Source: Bacilli bacterium (lineage in GTDB: Bacteria > Bacillota_I > Bacilli_A > RF39 > UBA660). From it: 11,967 nt of DNA. The translations under genes and the position numbers were made by a program. How positions within the stretch are numbered: position 1 is the first letter of the stretch; each line of letters starts with the position of its first letter. The notes beneath the pieces are model-generated. The model worked only from the letters and a program-made list of their open reading frames with translations, did not search any database and was not told the DNA's origin. Below, piece after piece: positions 1 to 4,638 of this stretch. The stretch covers positions 1-11,967 of the forward strand of contig CAADZW010000048.1 of assembly GCA_900753645.1 (NCBI GenBank), read 5' to 3'.

Positions 1-80
1 GTTAGTTTAGTATTATCTAAAATTAATTGACCAATCAAACATACTATTCCACAAAAAAGAAATGAATTAAGATAGATCAT
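1..80 (-). CDS. spoVAE: SpoVAE (SpoVAEB-type) spore membrane protein, N-terminal part only
   Basis: Cut by the left edge of the window, so only about 26 residues are visible. The peptide begins MIYLNSFLFCGIVC and continues with LIGQLILDNTKL. The G-x-x-C-x-IGQ-x-L-x-D-x-TKL pattern is the typical first membrane helix and following loop of SpoVAE/SpoVAEB. The start ATG (80-78) overlaps the TGA stop of spoVAD (79-77) in an ATGA junction, and a strong GGAGGTGA ribosome binding site lies 4-7 nt upstream inside spoVAD, which suggests translational coupling. In the family this small integral membrane protein is part of the SpoVA channel of the spore inner membrane, which takes up dipicolinic acid during sporulation and releases it in germination. 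The identification rests on a short peptide plus the conserved C-D-E gene order. The rest of the gene lies outside the window. Confidence 0.85.
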   Translation of the reverse strand, partial: MIYLNSFLFCGIVCLIGQLILDNTKL

Positions 81-1066
81 TCAATCACCTCCAAGCTTAC
101 AGCATGAGCGATTGCAGGAATTGTATTTTTATAATTAACCATCGTCGAATTCATCAGCGCTCCTGTCGCAACCAATAAAACTCTTCTTATATCTTTTTTA
201 GCCATTTTATGAAAAACATAACCATAAGTTACTAAAGGTGCACAAGCTGGTCCACTAGCTCCAGCATATACTGGTTGATTTTTAACATCATATATCATCG
301 TTGCACAATCATCATAATTTTTTAATTCAATATTGTATTCTGATAACATATAATCTTTTAATATATCCTTACCATACACGCCTAAGTCACCTGTTAATAT
401 AAGATCATAATAGCCAATTTCTCTTTTAGTTTCTCTTAAATGATCATAAATCGTCTTAGCGGCAGCCGGTGCCATAACTGCTCCCATATGATATACATCT
501 TTAACACCTAGATCGACAACTGTGCCTAATGTTGCACTTTCAACTCTAATGCCTTGTTTATCTTGTGATATATAAGAACAAGCTGCGCCAGTAGCAGTAA
601 AAGTCGTCGTTTTTCTCTTTGGACCACCATATTCAATCGGATAGCGAAACTGTTTCTCTGCCGTATTATTGTGTGATGAAGTTGCAGTAATAGCATTTTT
701 TACCTGTTTAGTATCGATCATATTAGAAGCAATAATAATTCCTAAAACACTAGTAGAGCAAGCACCGTAAACACCAATCAAGGGAATTCCTAAACTTGAA
801 GCGGCATAATTAGTAGCTGCGATTTGATTTGATAAATCACCAGAAATGAAAGCATCGATATCAAATTTCGTTCTTTGAATTTTATTTAATAATAGATCGA
901 CTGATTCTTCGATTAATTTTATTTCGGCAGATTCCCAATTTTTTGTTCCAAAATACAAATCATTATAAGATTTATCAAAATATTTAGAAAGAGGACCTCT
1001 ACTTTCATAAGGACCTGTTACTGTCGCTACATCATTTATATATACATTATTATACTTAAATGTCAT
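77..1066 (-). CDS. spoVAD: Stage V sporulation protein AD
   Basis: 329 residues, close to the roughly 338 of Bacillus SpoVAD. It has the thiolase/ketoacyl-synthase-like fold seen in that family, without the full catalytic set of a true thiolase. Visible family blocks are TGPYESRGPL near residue 18, GVYGACSTSVLG near residue 98 (the position of the ancestral thiolase cysteine), and YAGASGPACAPLVTYGYV near residues 267-284. SpoVAD is a soluble protein that binds dipicolinic acid and sits on the outer face of the SpoVA channel in the spore inner membrane. The start ATG (1066-1064) is 1 nt after the spoVAC stop. A GGGAGG ribosome binding site 5 nt upstream overlaps the end of spoVAC, and the stop overlaps the spoVAE start. 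It is therefore the middle gene of a tightly coupled spoVAC-AD-AE operon, probably read from the SigG-like promoter at 1526-1555. I see nothing abnormal in the protein. Confidence 0.96.
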   Translation of the reverse strand: MTFKYNNVYINDVATVTGPYESRGPLSKYFDKSYNDLYFGTKNWESAEIKLIEESVDLLLNKIQRTKFDIDAFISGDLSNQIAATNYAASSLGIPLIGVYGACSTSVLGIIIASNMIDTKQVKNAITATSSHNNTAEKQFRYPIEYGGPKRKTTTFTATGAACSYISQDKQGIRVESATLGTVVDLGVKDVYHMGAVMAPAAAKTIYDHLRETKREIGYYDLILTGDLGVYGKDILKDYMLSEYNIELKNYDDCATMIYDVKNQPVYAGASGPACAPLVTYGYVFHKMAKKDIRRVLLVATGALMNSTMVNYKNTIPAIAHAVSLEVIE

Positions 1067-1067
1067 G

Positions 1068-1508
1068 TTAACCTCCCATTATCAATAATCTAATCAATCC
1101 AAAAATATAAGCACTAACAACACCAAAGATAATAACAGAACCAGCTAATTTAAACATATTAGCTCCAATACCTGTCACAAATCCTTCTTTACGATATTCT
1201 AAAGCGGCACTCATCATTGCATGAGCAAAACCAGTTATCGGAATAATTAAACCACATCTTGCAAAATGAACCATTTTATCAAAGAATCCCAAACACGTTA
1301 GTAAACATCCTAAAAATACCAAAGTTACAATCATCAACATTGCCGCATCACTAGTTGAAATATTGAAGAAATAAGAATAAGCATCGATCAGTGCTTGTCC
1401 TAAAATTCCCATCAAGCCACCAATCAAAAATGCTATCAAAGCATTGGATAATATATTTTCTCTTGGGGTATGTTTACTTACTAAATTTTTATATTTTTTT
1501 TCTTCCAT
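1068..1508 (-). CDS. spoVAC: Stage V sporulation protein AC
   Basis: 146 residues (about 150 in Bacillus). This is an integral membrane protein with hydrophobic segments near residues 20-42, 53-76, 86-104 and 114-143. The family pattern is recognisable in IGGLMGILGQALID, in the segment ending CLGFFDKM, and in GLIIPITGFAHAM, followed by YRKEGFVTGIGANMFKLAG. SpoVAC is the presumed pore subunit of the SpoVA dipicolinic acid channel, and the Bacillus protein behaves as a mechanosensitive channel. It is the first gene of the spoVAC-AD-AE operon. spoVAA and spoVAB, which precede spoVAC in Bacillus, are absent, as is usual in clostridia. The start ATG at 1508 has a perfect AGGAGG 6 nt upstream (1515-1520). 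A SigG-like promoter lies immediately before that site, consistent with late forespore expression. Confidence 0.96.
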   Translation of the reverse strand: MEEKKYKNLVSKHTPRENILSNALIAFLIGGLMGILGQALIDAYSYFFNISTSDAAMLMIVTLVFLGCLLTCLGFFDKMVHFARCGLIIPITGFAHAMMSAALEYRKEGFVTGIGANMFKLAGSVIIFGVVSAYIFGLIRLLIMGG

Positions 1509-1525
1509 ATTCTTCCTCCTAAGGT

Positions 1526-1555
1526 TATTATGGAAGTTAATCTACTTTTTATACA
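1526..1555 (-). promoter_or_regulatory. SigG-like forespore promoter of spoVAC-AD-AE
   Basis: On the minus strand, TGTATA (1555-1550) is followed after exactly 17 nt by CATAATA (1532-1526). This fits the SigG consensus as I recall it (TGMATA, 17-18 nt, CATNNTA), with one mismatch in the -35. Bacillus spoVA is SigG-dependent, so the assignment agrees with the gene it drives. The predicted start (6-8 nt after the -10) falls at the first bases of the AGGAGG at 1520-1515, giving a leader of only about 12 nt. The -35 continues directly from the T run of the sigF terminator. Confidence 0.65.
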
Positions 1556-1581
1556 AAAAAACTAGTTAAGCAACTAGTTTT
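1555..1581 (-). terminator. Intrinsic terminator after sigF
   Basis: Read on the minus strand, a 10-bp stem (AAAACTAGTT / AACTAGTTTT, loop GCTT) is followed by a run of seven T, part of which pairs in the stem. The stem contains the last codons and the TAA stop of sigF. It has only two G-C pairs, so it may leak. It separates the STAS-sigma transcript from spoVAC. Confidence 0.65.
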
Positions 1582-2222
1582 GACCTTAATTTAGTTAATA
1601 TTTTTTTCTCACCACGGGAAACTTGAACTTGTGTAATACCTAAAGCATCGGCTGTTTGCTGTTGTGTTAGATCCTCCATATATCGTTTATTAATCAAATT
1701 CTGTTCAAATGAATTAAGTTTTGATAATTCTTCTTTTAGCAAAAGCAAATCATCTTTGTCCATATCATCAATCTGGCCAATCGTATCTTGTAATGTGATC
1801 TCTTTCCCTTCGTTATTTAATGGTTCATCGATACTATAAGTTGGTTTAGTACTATTAATAGCTTCTGAAACAAAATAACTTGGAACTTCTAAAAATTGGG
1901 CTAATTCTTCAATAGTTGGCTCACGCATCATCTTTTGTGTCAACAAAAGACTAGCTTTTTCAATTTGCAAATTAAGTTTTTGTATGTTACGACTAACCTT
2001 GATGCTCTTATCTTCGCGAACAAGTTTCTTCATTTCACCTAAAATAAAGGAATAAGCATACGTTGTGAATTTGACATCTAACTCAGGTTTATAATTAAGA
2101 TAAGCCGTAATTATTCCCATACAACCAGCTTGAAACAAATCATCTTTGTTCGGATATTTTGAAAAGTATCTTGAAATTATATAATAAATTAAATTTTTAT
2201 TAGCTAATATTTGTTCTTCCAT
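1566..2222 (-). CDS. sigF: Forespore sigma factor of the SigF/SigG (SigB/F/G) subfamily
   Basis: 218 residues. Region 2 is clear: DLFQAGCMGIITAY near residues 28-41, then DVKFTTYAYSFILGEMKKLVR with the FTTYA and GEM signatures, then KSIKVSR, typical of SigF/SigG/SigB. Region 3 contains EPTIEELAQFL, and region 4 ends in the helix-turn-helix with ITQVQVSRGEKKIL, nearly identical to the ISQVQVSRLEKKIL end of Bacillus SigF. It directs RNA polymerase to forespore promoters. The start ATG at 2222 has AGGAGG 5 nt upstream, and that site contains the TAG stop of the preceding STAS gene. The region before DLFQ is only about 27 residues, roughly 35 shorter than in Bacillus SigF, and no upstream in-frame start could extend it because the STAS gene lies there. 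SigG is the alternative name. The neighbouring spoIIAA-like gene and the following spoVA genes favour SigF by synteny. The spoIIAB gene expected directly upstream is missing. Confidence 0.9.
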   Translation of the reverse strand: MEEQILANKNLIYYIISRYFSKYPNKDDLFQAGCMGIITAYLNYKPELDVKFTTYAYSFILGEMKKLVREDKSIKVSRNIQKLNLQIEKASLLLTQKMMREPTIEELAQFLEVPSYFVSEAINSTKPTYSIDEPLNNEGKEITLQDTIGQIDDMDKDDLLLLKEELSKLNSFEQNLINKRYMEDLTQQQTADALGITQVQVSRGEKKILTKLRSKLVA

Positions 2223-2230
2223 GTTTCCTC

Positions 2231-2578
2231 CTATAAATTAATTATATTAATAGCACTTAATTCATCCGAAGTCTCATACATGTAATTTAACAGTCGACTA
2301 TTGTTAATACGATGTTTCACTAAATTATTACAAAGTCCACAAACTAAACTTTTGCCATTGTTATTTCTGCATAGTTCATAATTATTTAATAAAGCATTTA
2401 TGCCATAACAATCGATCGACTGTAAACTACTAATGTTAAAGACTATGTTTCTGATTCCATTTTCCATTATCAGATTATTAACTTCTTCTTTAAATTTATT
2501 AATTGTTCTTTTATCTAAAACTCCACTTAACCTTATAAACAAAATTCCTTTGGTAAATTCGATATCTATATCTAACAA
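2231..2578 (-). CDS. spoIIAA: SpoIIAA-like STAS protein lacking the phosphorylatable serine
   Basis: 115 residues from a TTG start (117 in Bacillus SpoIIAA). The STAS fold is evident: LFIRLSGVLD (residues 13-22) matches LCIRLTGELD of Bacillus SpoIIAA, then IRNIVFNISSLQSID (42-56) and a C-terminal segment with VKHRINNSRLLNYM. SpoIIAA is the anti-anti-sigma factor that releases SigF from SpoIIAB. Its active site DSSG is here DCYG, with Cys57 (codon 2410-2408) at the position of phosphorylated Ser58. Start choice: the TTG at 2578-2576 has GGAAGG 8 nt upstream and gives the family length. An in-frame ATG at 2611 has no Shine-Dalgarno and lies inside the predicted promoter. The gene ends 8 nt before sigF, leaving no room for spoIIAB. 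It could alternatively be another STAS protein recruited here, but the position next to sigF makes a SpoIIAA derivative most likely. Confidence 0.85.
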   Translation of the reverse strand: MLDIDIEFTKGILFIRLSGVLDKRTINKFKEEVNNLIMENGIRNIVFNISSLQSIDCYGINALLNNYELCRNNNGKSLVCGLCNNLVKHRINNSRLLNYMYETSDELSAINIINL

Positions 2579-2596
2579 ACATATCACCTTCCATAA

Positions 2597-2628
2597 TAAT
2601 TTAGCACACATTTTTCAAAAATTATACA
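2597..2628 (-). promoter_or_regulatory. SigF-like promoter of the spoIIAA-sigF pair
   Basis: On the minus strand, TGTATA (2628-2623, containing GTATA) is followed after 16 nt by TGCTAAATTA (2606-2597). This fits the SigF consensus as I recall it (GYATA, about 16 nt, GGNNANANTR) with a single mismatch, the first G. The predicted start near 2592-2590 coincides with the GGAAGG ribosome binding site (2592-2587) of the TTG-initiated gene. If active, the sigma factor would amplify its own operon. TATAAT within the -35 could instead act as a SigA -10, but no good -35 lies 17 nt upstream. I see no SigH-type promoter, which drives spoIIA in Bacillus. Confidence 0.5.
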
Positions 2629-2646
2629 GCTTCGACAAAACTAGAT

Positions 2647-4554
2647 TTATTTTTTCTTTGACCTTTTTCGCCATCTATAAATTAAATAGATTATTAAAAC
2701 TAACAACCATAAATAAACGAGAACATAGCTAAGTGTTTTATTGTTAATTCTTAATATATAAGAATCTAATTTATTACTTAAATCATTACTTGGTTGAGAA
2801 TCCTTTAAGTTATTTTTAATTTGTTGGTATTCATAATCCTTAATATCTAATTGTTCTTTTAATATAGTAATTTGTTCTGAGTACTCTTTAATTAATAAAT
2901 CTTTTTTTTGAATGACTCCACCAAAGTTTTCATTTAGATACGATAAATCACCTTCAAGTTCTGCTACCTTGTTTTTATAAAAATCATTTAAAACAACTAA
3001 ATTATTAATCTTTGCTTCATAGTTATTGATTAACTCTTGATTTAAATTAGCGCTTTCAAATCTAAAATTTTCAATTTCGTCTTTCAATTTATCTACTTTA
3101 AAAATCAATTCCTCATTATCGGCACTTAGGATATCAATCCTATTGATTTTTTCTTTCAAAGTGACTTGTAATCTATTTACATTATCGCTTAAATCCAAGA
3201 TTTGTTTTTCATAATCAATGAGTAAAAGATCTTTTTCTTTAATCATTTTATTCAAACATTCATTATCTAAATTGCAATTATTTAATTGCTGATTTAAATC
3301 AGCTATTTTCTGCTCGTATTCATTTGCCTTATGATTAAAATCGGCTATTAATTGTTCTAATTGATTATGCAGCATATCGATTTCAACTTCTAATTCCTCG
3401 ATAGTATTAGCAGCAATATTCAAAGTAATCGATTTTGTCACTTCTATATCATTAAGTTTAAAAACCACCTCATAATCCCCATTTTTATCCCAATTAATAT
3501 TTTCAATAATTACTACTTCATCAGTACTAGTTACGACAAAATTATTTAAGTCAAAATCTTTACTAGTTATTTCAAATATGTCTAATTCCAGTTTGTCTCT
3601 TTTTTGATAGCTATAAAATGTTTTTTTACTATCTTCATCACGAATCGGATACTCATCAACCGTATCTTTACTATATTCAGGATAATATACTTTCACTATT
3701 TCGTAAGGCCTACACCATTTAACTTGATAACGATATTCCTCATTGACAATCGTATCGATAATGCTATCATCGATAATATTTTGATATGATATTTCACTAT
3801 AAGTCCAATCAGTTGTATCGACTTCTAAATCGTAAATATTAGTTTCTATTTTCAAAGCATTAACCCAATATTGATCAGCAAATTCTAGATTATAACTTTT
3901 TGCTGCTAATGTATTATTTTGACTATCAGCAAAGATTAATGTATATAATTTTTCATTTGGACCTAGATCAAAAATATAAAAAACAATATCAATTTGATTG
4001 AGTGGATATTCTTGACCTAAATCGATAACCAAAGAACCACCATTATCAATATAAGATTTATTTTCATCATATATTCCATTATTGATATATTGCTCAAAAT
4101 TTTCCCAACATCCTTCACAAGTAAAACTATAATCGATTTCCTCACCATTGACCATGATGGCTAATTCTGTTATTCTAAAAGCGCCATAACTACCCTGTAA
4201 ATCATATAAATGAATATATCTAGCTTTTTTAGCTTTGGTGTATTCATATTTTGTTCTTGTTTCATAAACATAAGCAACATTTTCTATTTTTTCAGTTGAC
4301 CAATCTGATGGTTGAGTTAAATAACAATTATTAGTAAAAGTATCGGTTTCATTATATGGAATGTAACCCTTTAAAATTTGCTCATTTTTATACCAACGAT
4401 AACGCTCTTCAGAAATTATATTAGTACAATCATCTTTCTTGATAACCTCCTCCTGATATGGACTAAACTCGGTATAATCAGAATAAAAAACCTCACTAGC
4501 CTCTACTTTTATCATCGTCAAGGCAACAAATAACAACCATAATAACTTTTTCAT
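2647..4554 (-). CDS. Exported coiled-coil protein with discoidin-like and Ig-like regions and a C-terminal membrane anchor
   Basis: 635 residues, not recognised as a named protein. It begins with a signal peptide (residues 1-19, MKKLLWLLFVALTMIKVEA). Residues about 110-200 look like a galactose-binding/discoidin domain: ARYIHLYDLQGSYGAFRITE, then SLVIDLGQEYPLNQIDIVFY. Two stretches with paired Trp/Tyr motifs flank it (DWSTEKI to YETRTKYEY at 84-105; DWTYSEI to EEYRYQVKW at 249-280). Residues about 320-380 resemble a bacterial Ig-like strand set ending ITLNI. Residues about 383-590 are a long heptad-rich coiled coil. Residues 607-628 are the single membrane helix, followed by the basic tail RKRSKKK. 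The layout predicts an anchored extracytoplasmic rod, without LPXTG or S-layer motifs. AGGAGGTG lies 4 nt before the ATG. It stands between the uvrA terminator and the spoIIAA-sigF pair. No terminator separates it from spoIIAA, so read-through is possible. I find no convincing promoter. Confidence 0.85.
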   Translation of the reverse strand: MKKLLWLLFVALTMIKVEASEVFYSDYTEFSPYQEEVIKKDDCTNIISEERYRWYKNEQILKGYIPYNETDTFTNNCYLTQPSDWSTEKIENVAYVYETRTKYEYTKAKKARYIHLYDLQGSYGAFRITELAIMVNGEEIDYSFTCEGCWENFEQYINNGIYDENKSYIDNGGSLVIDLGQEYPLNQIDIVFYIFDLGPNEKLYTLIFADSQNNTLAAKSYNLEFADQYWVNALKIETNIYDLEVDTTDWTYSEISYQNIIDDSIIDTIVNEEYRYQVKWCRPYEIVKVYYPEYSKDTVDEYPIRDEDSKKTFYSYQKRDKLELDIFEITSKDFDLNNFVVTSTDEVVIIENINWDKNGDYEVVFKLNDIEVTKSITLNIAANTIEELEVEIDMLHNQLEQLIADFNHKANEYEQKIADLNQQLNNCNLDNECLNKMIKEKDLLLIDYEKQILDLSDNVNRLQVTLKEKINRIDILSADNEELIFKVDKLKDEIENFRFESANLNQELINNYEAKINNLVVLNDFYKNKVAELEGDLSYLNENFGGVIQKKDLLIKEYSEQITILKEQLDIKDYEYQQIKNNLKDSQPSNDLSNKLDSYILRINNKTLSYVLVYLWLLVLIIYLIYRWRKRSKKK

Positions 4555-4611
4555 TTTTCACCTCCTACTAGTTATATAGATAAAGACTTCTTTGATTTCC
4601 TTTACAAATAA

Positions 4612-4636
4612 TTAAAAAACTACACCAAAGTGTAGT
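4612..4636 (-). terminator. Intrinsic terminator after uvrA
   Basis: On the minus strand, the perfect 7-bp stem ACTACAC / GTGTAGT with loop TTTG is followed by TTTTT and AA. It begins 2 nt after the uvrA TAA stop (4641-4639) and isolates uvrA from the coiled-coil gene downstream. Confidence 0.85.
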
Positions 4637-4638
4637 CC

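Noticed and set aside
2223..2230. A decayed spoIIAB remnant between the STAS and sigma genes
   Set aside because: Only 8 bases are present, and they are the ribosome binding site and spacer of sigF; nothing of spoIIAB remains.
2579..2611. ATG at 2611 as the start of the STAS gene
   Set aside because: No Shine-Dalgarno precedes it, it lies within the predicted promoter spacer, and it adds an 11-residue tail not seen in SpoIIAA. The TTG at 2578 has GGAAGG at good spacing and gives the family length.
2621..2626. TATAAT as a SigA -10 for spoIIAA-sigF
   Set aside because: The hexamer 17 nt upstream does not resemble TTGACA and there is no proper extended -10; the SigF-like reading explains more bases. 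Not fully excluded.
2641..2710. Sortase (LPXTG) or S-layer anchor on the coiled-coil protein
   Set aside because: The C terminus is a plain hydrophobic helix with a basic tail; no LPXTG-like motif precedes it, so a single-pass membrane anchor is the simpler reading.
2433..2732. Plus-strand open frame of 99 codons across the spoIIAA promoter
   Set aside because: It runs antisense to two well-supported genes and their promoter and has no ribosome binding site or recognisable domain; AT-rich DNA yields such frames by chance.
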